Of a DNA stretch of 64,000 bases, positions 15,436 to 23,996 are shown piece after piece (the first letter of the stretch is position 1; each line of letters begins with the position of its first letter). The notes under the pieces are model-generated. The model was given only the letters and a program-made list of their open reading frames with translations. It made no database searches and was not told the origin of the DNA. The position numbers were made by a program, and so were the translations under genes. The DNA is from an uncultured Eubacteriales bacterium (lineage in GTDB: Bacteria; Bacillota; Clostridia; Christensenellales; Borkfalkiaceae): NCBI GenBank assembly GCA_958421945.1, contig CATZMZ010000008.1:30618-94617 (forward strand), read 5' to 3'.

Positions 15436-18330
15436 TTATTCTGCGTCCTCGTCAAACAGTCCGAATTTAACGAAAGAATAGCTGTTTCTCTCGTTATTAC
15501 TTACGCCGTTGTGCCAGCTTCCGAGGTTTTCATACGTCCCCGGACCGACGCCGAGCGGTTCTTCCTCGAACTTATAATGATGCGGACCTAACAAGTTTCT
15601 GTTTCCCGAATAAAGAGTAATTTCCGCAACGTTTTCCCCTGCTTTAACGAAATTTGAAATGTCAACCGTATCGTTAAAATACGATTTATTTATTTCTTTC
15701 CCGTTAATTTTTAAGTAGGAGGTTGCAAATCTGCCGGTTAAATCAAGCTGCGCGGGCGAGCCGTCGTGGAAAAAGTTTTTTCTAAGCGTAATTTCACCCG
15801 CAAAAAACGGATACCCGTTTTTAACCGTATCGGTGATTTGCGTTTTGCGCTTTCCGATATAAAAATCGTCGTCAGACAAATATACGCCAGCCGTTTTTCC
15901 GTTTTTAAATCCGTTTTTAGAATACACTCCGAAATCGCCTTGCAAGTAGCAAGCTTCTATCGTGGAATCATATACGAGACAATTTTTAAGACTTTCGGTA
16001 ACGTTTTCGCCGAACAAAACGTAATAAACGTGGTCGCTTTCGTAAAAGTTGATTTTCAGTATTATTTCGTTTGCGCCTTTAACGAGTTTATCGGAAATAT
16101 CCGCTTTATATGTCTTTTTGTCAAAGTCGGAAATACCGTTAAAAATAATCTCTTTACCGTTTGCGGAGCAGCTTATGTTATGCATATCCTCCGAAACGAA
16201 ATAGATTTTTTCGGGAATATCTTGCAATTCGAATTGATATTTAAGATAAACTATCCCGTTATAGCGTTTTGCAAGAAGCTCGTTAAACACACCCATATAA
16301 CGAATTTTATCACTATAATTTATTCCGTCCGTCGAAAACCTGACGTTATCGAGCAATAAGTAGTTGTCGCTTGAATTAACGACTTCGTAAGGAGCGGAAA
16401 GTTTCACGACATTTTTTTCAACGTTGCTTTCGGGATGTTTATCGGAAAGGAACAGAACCGCCGACTCGCATGGTTTTAACGTAATGGTTTTAGAAACAAC
16501 CGAAACGTCAAGTGTTTCAAGGTCAATTTTTTCAAAGCTTTCGGACGCACAGTCAAAAGTAACGGTATACGATTTATCGTTGCTTAAATTAACGGCGTAA
16601 ACGAATTTGCGCTCACCGTATTTTCTGAACGTGGTTTGAATTTCCGTATTATAATCGCTTATTTTTAAATCCTGTACGCGAGCGATTTCGTCAAGCGTTA
16701 CGTTGGATTTTAACGAATAAGTGTGTTTAAAACCCTCGATATATTGCGGGATATCGTCCAAAAACAATATTTTCCCGCCGTTTTTATAGTAATCGTTGAA
16801 TAATTCGGCAGTATAAGCGTCCATGGTAAGCGTTTTGGGAAACACTATATAATCATACTTCTGCTTGCCTACGATAAGCGATTTCCCTTCAACCCTGCCG
16901 AGCTTAGCCATAACCGTTTCGTCAAGAATATGATACTGAATATTCATCGACGATAGAAGCTCGGCGTTTTTAAGATAAGAATCGTCTATCGGATAATCGG
17001 CGTCGAAATCGTTACGCTTATAATCGAAATACATGCTTCTGACGGGCGAAAAATAGCCGACGTTGACCAGTTCTTCGCTTTCCCCGATTAAATAGCCTAA
17101 CCGCGCGAAATAATCGTTAAAAGTCTTAAAATCGTGTCTGACCCAAGGGTTCACCTCGGAAAAATGCGCCGGATAATCCCTCTTTCTCTGTCCGTGTTCG
17201 GAATAAGGAAGCAAGTGCTGACACATAAGATTTATACCGTTGACGTATTGCCATTCCGCGATTTTTTTAAGTTCTTTCGGCGTAACGTCCCAACCGCAGC
17301 ATGCAAACGTCTCGGTAAGAACTTTTTTTCTTCCGACCTGAGCGGCAACGCTTGAAACTTGTTTTGGCGGAATGGGCGTCCCTATTTCTCTGCCCAGATG
17401 GTCGATGCCGGGAATATGTTCGTACATATAGGCGGGCATAATTCCTCCGCAACACAGCATTTGCCATTTCAAATCTTCTTCCTGAACGTAATGCCCCGTT
17501 AGCTGTACGCCGTTTTTGTCGCACCATTCGTAAACTTTTTCGGCATAATTTTTAATGAACATATCGTTCATTGCTTTCCAGTACTTATATCGAAAATCGC
17601 GATACCCTTTTTTTTCGACGAATAACAATCCCAGACGATCTAAAATATCCTCGCCGTATTTATCTTTAAAATAATCGGGAAGAATTCTCGTATACGGGTG
17701 GGCGGCACGGTAATATTGCGGCTCGTCGGTAAAAAATCCTTTCAAATTTTTTCCAAAATCCTTACCCGTTTTTTGCTTGTATTTTTCGTGCGTTTCCTTA
17801 ATAAACTCGTCCACGACTTCGGGGTTTAAAACGTCTGCCGTAGAAGTGGAAATATGCTCGTAAATATTAAGATATTCGACTTTTTTTGTTTTATCGGATT
17901 CATTCACGCACGATTTTTCGTCGGTTACCCGTTTTAACTCATCGCTCGACAGCGAATAAGAAACAAAAGCGTCTTCATCGTACTTTCCTATAGAAAAAGT
18001 TAAATATCTGTCCCTATTGTCGAGTTTTTCCAAAAGCTTTCCACCGACGAATCCGCTCGGCCAGCCGTTTTCATCGTAAGCCCAGCTTTGCATACCCTGT
18101 TTTTTCCCTTCGTCGATGCAGGCGTTTACGCAATCAAACCATTTTTCTCCGAGATATTCGGTTGTCAGTCCGCCGCGCGCATGCATAAAATAACCGCCGA
18201 AGCCTTGCTTTTTCATTCGGCGTATTTGTTCGCGAAGCTCGTTTTCTTCTAATTCGTCGTTCCAGCTCCAAAAAGGAATCGCACGATATTCGCTGATTTT
18301 ACTTTCATTCTGTAAATCGTCTTTAATCAT
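15436..18330 (-). CDS. Large GH106-like glycoside hydrolase (putative alpha-L-rhamnosidase)
   Basis: About 964 residues. The N terminus has AIPFWSWNDELEENELREQI and GGYFMHARGG, the pattern of GH106-type enzymes. A (beta/alpha)8 catalytic region follows with WAYDENGWPSG, FTDEPQYYR (a likely carboxylate) and LTGHYVQEEDL. The last 300 residues are beta-rich and resemble galactose-binding sandwich modules (NPVDISNFVKAGENVAEITLYSGNRNLLGPHH-like region). There is no signal peptide, so short rhamnosides would be split after import. I prefer the ATG at 18330, with GGTGA ahead of it, over one 12 bases upstream. Adjacent rhaA supports rhamnose release; the exact family is by eye. Confidence 0.75.
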   Translation of the reverse strand: MIKDDLQNESKISEYRAIPFWSWNDELEENELREQIRRMKKQGFGGYFMHARGGLTTEYLGEKWFDCVNACIDEGKKQGMQSWAYDENGWPSGFVGGKLLEKLDNRDRYLTFSIGKYDEDAFVSYSLSSDELKRVTDEKSCVNESDKTKKVEYLNIYEHISTSTADVLNPEVVDEFIKETHEKYKQKTGKDFGKNLKGFFTDEPQYYRAAHPYTRILPDYFKDKYGEDILDRLGLLFVEKKGYRDFRYKYWKAMNDMFIKNYAEKVYEWCDKNGVQLTGHYVQEEDLKWQMLCCGGIMPAYMYEHIPGIDHLGREIGTPIPPKQVSSVAAQVGRKKVLTETFACCGWDVTPKELKKIAEWQYVNGINLMCQHLLPYSEHGQRKRDYPAHFSEVNPWVRHDFKTFNDYFARLGYLIGESEELVNVGYFSPVRSMYFDYKRNDFDADYPIDDSYLKNAELLSSMNIQYHILDETVMAKLGRVEGKSLIVGKQKYDYIVFPKTLTMDAYTAELFNDYYKNGGKILFLDDIPQYIEGFKHTYSLKSNVTLDEIARVQDLKISDYNTEIQTTFRKYGERKFVYAVNLSNDKSYTVTFDCASESFEKIDLETLDVSVVSKTITLKPCESAVLFLSDKHPESNVEKNVVKLSAPYEVVNSSDNYLLLDNVRFSTDGINYSDKIRYMGVFNELLAKRYNGIVYLKYQFELQDIPEKIYFVSEDMHNISCSANGKEIIFNGISDFDKKTYKADISDKLVKGANEIILKINFYESDHVYYVLFGENVTESLKNCLVYDSTIEACYLQGDFGVYSKNGFKNGKTAGVYLSDDDFYIGKRKTQITDTVKNGYPFFAGEITLRKNFFHDGSPAQLDLTGRFATSYLKINGKEINKSYFNDTVDISNFVKAGENVAEITLYSGNRNLLGPHHYKFEEEPLGVGPGTYENLGSWHNGVSNNERNSYSFVKFGLFDEDAE

Positions 18331-18352
18331 TTTCGTCACCATTTAGAAAATT

Positions 18353-19237
18353 TTAATCAGTCTCGTCCTGTTTTCCGTCCGTTTTTGCCGCTGTCTTATC
18401 CATTTCGACAAGCGGAATTTTTCTTATAATATAAAACAATATAATAGCCACTCCCGCGGCAATAAAAAAGAGCGACTGCCATTGCGACGGATATAGCCCC
18501 AGAACGGCCGCGCCGCGATAATCAGTTCTGAAAAACTCGATAATCAACCGCCAAATCCCGTATCCGATAAGATAAACGGGCATACATAACCTTTTACATT
18601 TCTTAAAATACATAATGGTTAAAACGGCAAATAAGGCGAATAAAAACAGCGATTCGAAAAGTTGCGTGCCTACATAATATCCGTCAAAAGTTAATGTTTT
18701 TGAAAACTTGCTATAAGTGTAACGCGGAACAGTTCCGAAAACCCATTCCGTTTTGCTGACCAAATCGCCGTGACAGCACCCCGCCATAAGACAACCTACT
18801 CTACCGAATGCGTGAGCTATCGTTATGCAAACAGGTGCAATACAAAAGATTTTTTCAAATTCCTTCTTGTGAACGTTCTGTTTTTTACCTTTAAAATAAT
18901 ATTTACCAACAAGGAAATAGATAAGCAAAAACATGCCCGCGCCACCGATTAGTCCGCCCATAACGGTTATTCCAGCATTATAAAAATCCCACTTGCCGTT
19001 TTCGATTAAATCGTAAAAAGCTTGAAACAGCTTCGCAAACAAATACCCTACCGCGATAGAGATTATTATTACGAAAAAAGCGAAGTCCTGTACAGCGGTT
19101 GGCATGTTTTTCTTTTTAGTGTATAAATAAAAAACGACGATACACGCGATAATGCCTATTGCCGTGCAAATTCCGTATGGAAACACGGAAAACTCTTTGC
19201 CGAACAACGTAAATTCAAATAGTGGTTGAGGGTGCAT
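18353..19237 (-). CDS. lgt: Prolipoprotein diacylglyceryl transferase-like membrane protein
   Basis: It transfers diacylglycerol from phosphatidylglycerol to the lipobox Cys of prelipoproteins. The 294-residue protein has about seven hydrophobic segments, an N-terminal FPYGICTAIGI segment, GGLIGGAG in place of the usual HGGLxGG, and the signature region GRVGCLMAGCCHGDLV. The latter differs from the classic GRxGNFxNxE and is seen in a divergent group of clostridial Lgt-like proteins. The C-terminal LYPSQWQSL is typical. It sits 23 bases upstream of the glycosidase gene on the same strand, but no functional link is evident. Confidence 0.85.
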   Translation of the reverse strand: MHPQPLFEFTLFGKEFSVFPYGICTAIGIIACIVVFYLYTKKKNMPTAVQDFAFFVIIISIAVGYLFAKLFQAFYDLIENGKWDFYNAGITVMGGLIGGAGMFLLIYFLVGKYYFKGKKQNVHKKEFEKIFCIAPVCITIAHAFGRVGCLMAGCCHGDLVSKTEWVFGTVPRYTYSKFSKTLTFDGYYVGTQLFESLFLFALFAVLTIMYFKKCKRLCMPVYLIGYGIWRLIIEFFRTDYRGAAVLGLYPSQWQSLFFIAAGVAIILFYIIRKIPLVEMDKTAAKTDGKQDETD

Positions 19238-19299
19238 AATAAACCTCGCTGAAAAATTTAAATAAAAAAATTAAATATTAAATTTTACAAAGAAAACGT

Positions 19300-19328
19300 T
19301 TGCAATTCTTTTGCGTTTTGTGTATAAT
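19300..19328 (+). promoter_or_regulatory. tRNA-Ser promoter
   Basis: TTGCAA (19300-19305), 17 bases, TATAAT (19323-19328), 17 bases ahead of the tRNA 5' end. Confidence 0.75.
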
Positions 19329-19344
19329 AAGTAGGACGTTTTAC

Positions 19345-19435
19345 GGAGAAGTATCGAAGTGGTCATAACGAGCTGCACTCGAAATGCAGTTGTCGAGTTC
19401 TCGGCACATGGGTTCGAATCCCATCTTCTCCGCCA
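19345..19435 (+). tRNA. tRNA-Ser(CGA), CCA encoded
   Basis: The acceptor arm GGAGAAG (19345-19351) pairs with CTTCTCC (19425-19431), then discriminator G and an encoded CCA. The anticodon stem CTGCA/TGCAG surrounds the loop CTCGAAA, giving anticodon CGA (19380-19382). A long variable arm and the GGTTCGAATCC T-loop identify a class II serine tRNA. A seemingly open antisense frame across it is an artefact. Confidence 0.96.
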
Positions 19436-19440
19436 AGGGT

Positions 19441-19478
19441 AACCAGAATCGAGCAATCGGTTTTGGTTATTTTTTATT
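19441..19478 (+). terminator. tRNA-Ser terminator
   Basis: An imperfect 12-bp stem (AACCAGAATCGA with TCGGTTTTGGTT, containing wobble pairs) closed by a GCAA tetraloop, then ATTTTTTATT. Confidence 0.8.
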
Positions 19479-19496
19479 CTTTTACACAACGTAGTC

Positions 19497-19640
19497 GTAT
19501 TATAACATAAATAAAAATGCTTGCTTGCAATGGCATTTTTATGATTGGCTTCAAGCACGCAGGCGCGCGACAGCGCGGTGGGAAGCAACGCTTCCGCTTT
19601 GCCCTCGGCAAAGCTCTGCCGTATATTATAACACATAAAT
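19497..19640. repeat. Compact hairpin array flanked by near-direct repeats
   Basis: Between GTATTATAACATAAAT (19497-19512) and GTATATTATAACACATAAAT (19621-19640) lie three clean hairpins. AAAAATGC/GCATTTTT spans 19513-19540; GGAAGC-aac-GCTTCC spans 19581-19595; GCTTTGCC-ctc-GGCAAAGC spans 19596-19614. The middle is GC-rich (GGCGCGCGACAGCGCGG) in an otherwise AT-rich spacer. No open frame with a ribosome site is evident. It may be a small non-autonomous repeat (REP/MITE type) or a structured RNA. The remaining 100 bases to 19740 are AT-rich and empty. Confidence 0.45.
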
Positions 19641-19740
19641 TGTAATTATGCAAATTATTAAGTAACCATTAAAAGCAAGTATATATTTTTTTATTATTCA
19701 GCTTTGAGATTCTTTCTCGTATAAAAATGTTTTTTTTAAA

Positions 19741-20097
19741 TCATACGTTAGTTTCGTAATTTTTTGTCGCAACTATATTTATATTTTCTGTCACGTTTGC
19801 TAATATAACGTCGCCAATTCTCACATTCTCTTTTAAAACAAAGGCATTAACCTTATCCATAACTAAAAAAATGTCGGATTTTTTCACGGGTTTATCGGTT
19901 TTTACGCTTACAACTTGTCCGTCAATGGTTTTTACGGTGGTCGTAAGAACTCGGCGCGGACATATTGCTTCGTTAATCGCATACTGTTTGCCGCGTGGAC
20001 ACGAATTGCCGACAACCTCGACTATTTTTCCGTCCGCCGCCTCCACCGTTATTTCACAACCTTTCGGACACTCGATACAAGTTACGTTCTTTAACAT
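19741..20097 (-). CDS. DUF1667 family protein (Cys-rich partner of FAD dehydrogenases)
   Basis: This 118-residue protein has paired cysteines CIECPKGCEI near the start, then SCPRGKQYA and CPRRVLTTTV, matching DUF1667. These proteins accompany glycerol-3-phosphate-dehydrogenase-like operons. The cysteines suggest an iron-sulfur or zinc site and a role in electron transfer, but this is not proven. Its start overlaps the preceding FAD enzyme gene by 7 bases, completing a three-gene module. Confidence 0.85.
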   Translation of the reverse strand: MLKNVTCIECPKGCEITVEAADGKIVEVVGNSCPRGKQYAINEAICPRRVLTTTVKTIDGQVVSVKTDKPVKKSDIFLVMDKVNAFVLKENVRIGDVILANVTENINIVATKNYETNV

Positions 20098-21341
20098 GAT
20101 TGCTCCACCACTTTTAATTCTATACTACCTTCGCTTTGTTTTAATACCGTATTTTTTACAATTACCGATTGCATCTCTCCCGGAGTTAACGCCGCTCTTT
20201 TTATAGACATTATCTCCTTTCCTGCGGTAACTAAAATAATATTACCAACTTTCAATTGCTTTTTTACTCTGAAGAAAAGCTTAACGTCTTTTTCAGTACT
20301 CGTTATCTTTTGCGGTACTACGTAAGACACGTTTTCACCGCAAGTTATTTTTTTGAGACATTGTTTTTGTAATCTATTAAATATATAATCCGCCGCAGCC
20401 TTTCCTGCAAGCTCGGCTTCCTCCGAAACATAATCAACCAGGTCGTGAACGTGAAGAACGTTTCCGCAGACAAAAAAGCCGTCAATCTCTGTTTGTCTGT
20501 TTTCGTCTACTACAACGCTTTTAGTTTGGCTTGATAACGGTATTCCTGCAGATTTTAATAGCTCGATTTCAGGAAGTAAGCCAACCGAAAACAGAACAGT
20601 ATCGCAATCTATATTGATCTCCGTACCTATTATCGGTTTTCTTTTTTCGTCTACCTTTGATATGGTCACGCCTGTTACTCTTTCCTTCCCGCGAATCTCG
20701 GTAATTGTATGGTTCAGATATAACGGAATGTCGAAATCGTGGAGACATTGTTCTATATTTCTTTTAAGCCCCGTCGAAAACGGCATTATTTCACATACGG
20801 CAAGAACCTTAGCGCCTTCTAAAGTGAGTCTTCTTGCCATTATAAGTCCTATATCTCCTGAACCAAGAATTACTACCCTTTTCCCGGGCATATAACCTTT
20901 TACATTTATATATTTTTGTGCTGTTCCTGCGGAGTAAATACCTGCCGGACGAGTTCCGGGAATATTAAGTGCGCCGCGACTCCTTTCTCTGCACCCCATA
21001 GCAAAAACTATTGCTTTGGCTTTAATTTTTTTAATTCCGTTTTTAGAGTTTATTATGGTGATTTCTCTTTTTTGGGTCACTTCAAGAACCGTTGTATTAA
21101 CATAAAATTCTATTCCTCTTTTTAAGACTTCGTCAATAAATTTTTGTGCATATTCGGGTCCGGTAAGGCTTTCATTGAAACGTTGTAAACCAAAACCGTT
21201 ATGAATACATTGCAATAATATTCCGCCAAGCTTTTGCTCGCGTTCTATTATGAGAACATCTTTTATTCCGTTGTCGTAAGCTGAAATGGCAGCAGCAAGT
21301 CCCGAAGGACCGCCGCCGATTATAACAAGTCTTTTTTTCAT
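20091..21341 (-). CDS. FAD/NAD(P)-binding pyridine-nucleotide oxidoreductase of the glp-like module
   Basis: This 416-residue two-dinucleotide-domain flavoprotein has the FAD motif IIGGGPSGLAAA at residue 6. A second Rossmann motif VVILGSGDIGLIMARRL lies near residue 155, and FFVCGNVLHVHDLVDYV closes the FAD site near residue 295. Such proteins sit between a GlpA-like subunit and a DUF1667 protein in many anaerobes and probably pass electrons from the GlpA-like subunit to NAD or another acceptor. It overlaps both neighbours by a few bases, so stoichiometric expression is likely. Confidence 0.87.
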   Translation of the reverse strand: MKKRLVIIGGGPSGLAAAISAYDNGIKDVLIIEREQKLGGILLQCIHNGFGLQRFNESLTGPEYAQKFIDEVLKRGIEFYVNTTVLEVTQKREITIINSKNGIKKIKAKAIVFAMGCRERSRGALNIPGTRPAGIYSAGTAQKYINVKGYMPGKRVVILGSGDIGLIMARRLTLEGAKVLAVCEIMPFSTGLKRNIEQCLHDFDIPLYLNHTITEIRGKERVTGVTISKVDEKRKPIIGTEINIDCDTVLFSVGLLPEIELLKSAGIPLSSQTKSVVVDENRQTEIDGFFVCGNVLHVHDLVDYVSEEAELAGKAAADYIFNRLQKQCLKKITCGENVSYVVPQKITSTEKDVKLFFRVKKQLKVGNIILVTAGKEIMSIKRAALTPGEMQSVIVKNTVLKQSEGSIELKVVEQSC

Positions 21342-22771
21342 TTACTCTTACCTCTTAGTATATACGAACCTTCAGTTGATTTTTTTACTTTATCAAGTGG
21401 TATTCCTAATTCATCGGCAAGTATTTCGGCAACTCTCGGCTGACAAAAACCGCTTTGACATCTTCCCATACCTGCCCTCGTTCTTCTTTTAATTGCATCA
21501 AGATTAGTAGCACGCGGGTTTCTTCTGATAGAATCCCTTATTTCGCCTTCGGAAACGTTTTCGCATCTGCATACTATTTTCCCAAAAGATGCATCGCGCT
21601 TTATTATTTTATTTTTTTTCTTTAACGACAGCGATTTAAAATAGTAATCCGATTTTCTCTTTTTAATAAAGTTTGGATTATGTATGGCAGTGTATTCTTT
21701 TGGCAGCAAATTTGAAACGACGTACTTTGCAATGCCCGGGGCCGACGTTAGTCCCGGAGATTCAATTCCGCAAACGTTGATTAGCCCTTTCACCTTGTTA
21801 CTGTTTTCAATAATAAAATCATGTTGTTCCAAAGAAAAGGTTCTTACCCCTGCAAATGAGGTAATAATATTAAATAATGGTATGTCTTTTAACATGGTTT
21901 TCGCTTTAGACATAACTGAGTCTAATCCTGCCGAAGTTGTTATGTTGCTTTCCACTTCTATATCTTCGGCTGTAGGTCCTACCAGTATATTACCGTCAAC
22001 CGTTTTGGTTATTAGTATACCTTTACCCTTTTCAGTCGGCGCAAAAAACAAAGTATGAGAAACGAGCCCCGCATTTTCTCTATCGAGAAGAAGGTATTCC
22101 CCACGTCGATATCCAGTTTTTATCGTATCATCCCCGCATAACCGGGAAATTCTACTACACTCCGAGCCGGAAGCGTTTATAATAAATTTGCTGTTTATTA
22201 TTTCGCCGTTAGATGAATAAATCTGAAAACAATTATGATTTTTGCATACTTTGCTTACTTCAAAATTTAATTTAAGTTCAGCACCGTTATCCATTGCATT
22301 ACCTATTTGCGCTATAGTTAATTCATACGGACTAATTATAGCACCTGTTTTAGCGTACAGAGCGCAAATTGCCTTATCCGAAATGTTCGGTTCTAATTTT
22401 TTAAGAGTTTTCTTTTCGATAATTCTTAATCCCTTTATTCCGTTTTGCTTCCCTCTCAGCAAAAGATTTTTTAATACCGTTCTTTCCTCATCACTGAAAG
22501 CAACGACAAGCGAACCGTTGTTTACATATTTTACGCCGAGATTACGTGCATATTTTTTCATCATTTTGCTTCCAAGTGCATTGAACTTTGCCTTATTAGT
22601 CCCCGGAATGGCATCAAATCCCGCATGAACTATCCCGCTATTTGCCTTGCTTGCCCCCATGCAAACGTCACTTTCTTTTTCAAGCAGAACTGTTTCTAAT
22701 TTATATTTAGTCAATTCTCTTAAAATTGCACCACCGATTACACCACCGCCAATTACCGCGATATCGTACAT
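21338..22771 (-). CDS. GlpA-like FAD-dependent dehydrogenase with BFD-type [2Fe-2S] domain
   Basis: It is a 477-residue oxidase-type flavoprotein, probably oxidising glycerol 3-phosphate or a similar 2-hydroxy acid. IAVIGGGVIGGAILREL starts the DAO fold, and GASKANSGIVHAGFD is characteristic of GlpA/LhgO-like proteins. Near the C terminus CRCEN and CQSGFC give four cysteines of a BFD-like iron-sulfur domain. The ATG at 22771 is chosen because AAGGAGAA lies just ahead; an upstream TTG lacks a ribosome site. It heads the operon, divergent from the DeoR gene. Confidence 0.87.
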   Translation of the reverse strand: MYDIAVIGGGVIGGAILRELTKYKLETVLLEKESDVCMGASKANSGIVHAGFDAIPGTNKAKFNALGSKMMKKYARNLGVKYVNNGSLVVAFSDEERTVLKNLLLRGKQNGIKGLRIIEKKTLKKLEPNISDKAICALYAKTGAIISPYELTIAQIGNAMDNGAELKLNFEVSKVCKNHNCFQIYSSNGEIINSKFIINASGSECSRISRLCGDDTIKTGYRRGEYLLLDRENAGLVSHTLFFAPTEKGKGILITKTVDGNILVGPTAEDIEVESNITTSAGLDSVMSKAKTMLKDIPLFNIITSFAGVRTFSLEQHDFIIENSNKVKGLINVCGIESPGLTSAPGIAKYVVSNLLPKEYTAIHNPNFIKKRKSDYYFKSLSLKKKNKIIKRDASFGKIVCRCENVSEGEIRDSIRRNPRATNLDAIKRRTRAGMGRCQSGFCQPRVAEILADELGIPLDKVKKSTEGSYILRGKSK

Positions 22772-22892
22772 TATTGTTCTCCTTACTATTTCTTTGGTTG
22801 ACAATTATATTTATTTATATTATAATAAATTTAATCAAATATTTCATTATTTTTTCAATTTTTATTAGAAATTGTGTATAAGTTGCAAATTA

Positions 22893-22922
22893 AGCAATAT
22901 ATATTGCTCATTTGAACAAATG
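22893..22922. promoter_or_regulatory. Two abutting palindromes between the FAD module and deoR
   Basis: AGCAATATATATTGCT (22893-22908) is a perfect 16-bp palindrome. It is followed at once by CATTTGAACAAATG (22909-22922), six bases inverted about AA. They end 14 bases before the DeoR start and lie in the divergent control region, so they are the natural operator candidates for that regulator. Confidence 0.6.
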
Positions 22923-22936
22923 AAGAAACGAGAAAA

Positions 22937-23686
22937 ATGGATAAAAACCAAGAAAAAGATATTCTGAAAATTATTCAGGAAATGCAGATTGCAAGCGTTG
23001 ATATTTTGGCTAAAAAACTTTTTATTAGTCCCGCAACCGTTAGAAGAAGGCTTAACGACTTACAAAAGAAAGGGCTTGTCGTTCGCGTTCACGGCGGTGC
23101 AAAAATAAACGACAGTAATAACTTTTATCCAAGTTTTACACTTCGCGTTCACCAAAATTCTTCCGAAAAAAAGAAAATTGCCCTTGCGGCAATTAAATTA
23201 ATTAAAAACGGCGATTTGGTATTTATCGACGGATCAACCACTGCTTTTTTTATTGCCGAATATCTATCGGAGTTTAAGGACTTGATGGTTATGACAAACG
23301 GTATCGATACCTTGTCTTTACTCTCAAAAAACAAAATTAACGCATATTCAACCGGCGGTGTCATTTCTACTACCAATCGTTCCGCGCTCGTTGGACAAAT
23401 TGCGCAAAATACCGTTAATACAATGCACGCGGATATTGCCTTTTTCTCAGCTCATTCAATAAATAAAGATGGTGAAATATATGATATTTTTGAACAAGAA
23501 AACCACCTTCGAAAATGCATGATGAAGAACGCAACAAAAAAAGTATTACTTTGTGATAGCACAAAATTAGATAAGTTTTCACCTTTCCGCCTTTGCTCGA
23601 TGGATGATATCGATTATATGGTTTGCAATTACGATATTACCGAATATTTTGACAAGGATTATTCCAATAAAATTATCACGTTTTAA
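22937..23686 (+). CDS. DeoR/GlpR-family transcriptional regulator
   Basis: The 249-residue protein has an N-terminal DeoR helix-turn-helix (ILKIIQEMQIASVDILAKKL, then SPATVRRRLNDLQKKG and RVHGGAK). The C-terminal DeoRC sugar-phosphate sensor has FIDGSTTAFFIAEYL, VMTNGID and LLCDSTKLDKF. It is divergent from the GlpA-like operon, so sensing glycerol phosphate or a related phosphorylated polyol is plausible. The ribosome site (ACGAG) is weak, which would keep levels low. It is one of the few + strand genes between 13 and 40 kb. Confidence 0.9.
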   Translation: MDKNQEKDILKIIQEMQIASVDILAKKLFISPATVRRRLNDLQKKGLVVRVHGGAKINDSNNFYPSFTLRVHQNSSEKKKIALAAIKLIKNGDLVFIDGSTTAFFIAEYLSEFKDLMVMTNGIDTLSLLSKNKINAYSTGGVISTTNRSALVGQIAQNTVNTMHADIAFFSAHSINKDGEIYDIFEQENHLRKCMMKNATKKVLLCDSTKLDKFSPFRLCSMDDIDYMVCNYDITEYFDKDYSNKIITF

Positions 23687-23689
23687 CTA

Positions 23690-23863
23690 ATTTACCATTA
23701 TCTTTACATTCAACCGCCCATTTCAAACGAAACTAACCCTATTCCGCTTTTAATTATGACTACGGGCGGAAAAATCGACTGTGATGAATTTTCCCGTATT
23801 AAAAAGTTGCTTTACGTTAACGTTTACGGCGTGGACGGCGAAACGATTTATAATATCTAATAA
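23690..23863 (+). other. Possible short coding remnant
   Basis: Downstream of deoR a frame reads through NPIPLLIMTTGGKIDCDEFS and then LLYVNVYGVDGETIYNI before a TAA. It contains an ATG at 23756, but no ribosome site precedes it and no complete domain is present. It may be the tail of a decayed gene. I do not recognise the family. Confidence 0.25.
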
Positions 23864-23875
23864 GACGAAAACACC

Positions 23876-23940
23876 AAATAATGCGCGAGTTGTGCAAACG
23901 GAGATACTTCCTCCAAAAAACACTTTCGCGCATTATTTTT
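23876..23940. terminator. Bidirectional terminator between convergent genes
   Basis: AAATAATGCGCGA (23876-23888) and TCGCGCATTATTT (23926-23938) form a perfect 13-bp stem. The 37-base top contains a small GGAG/CTCC hairpin. A-rich on one side and T-rich on the other, it suits both deoR and the convergent carboxypeptidase gene. Confidence 0.82.
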
Positions 23941-23996
23941 TCTTAAACCGGCTAAATTTTGTTATAGATTTGGAACGACTTAAACTTCGGCTTTAA

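Noticed and set aside
15766..16359. 197-codon + strand frame inside the glycosidase gene
   Set aside because: It is fully antisense to a well-supported gene and its composition mirrors that gene's codon pattern.
19271..19636. Open frame of 121 codons antisense to tRNA-Ser
   Set aside because: It runs through the tRNA and the hairpin array, has no ribosome site, and gives the familiar spurious peptide seen opposite tRNA genes.
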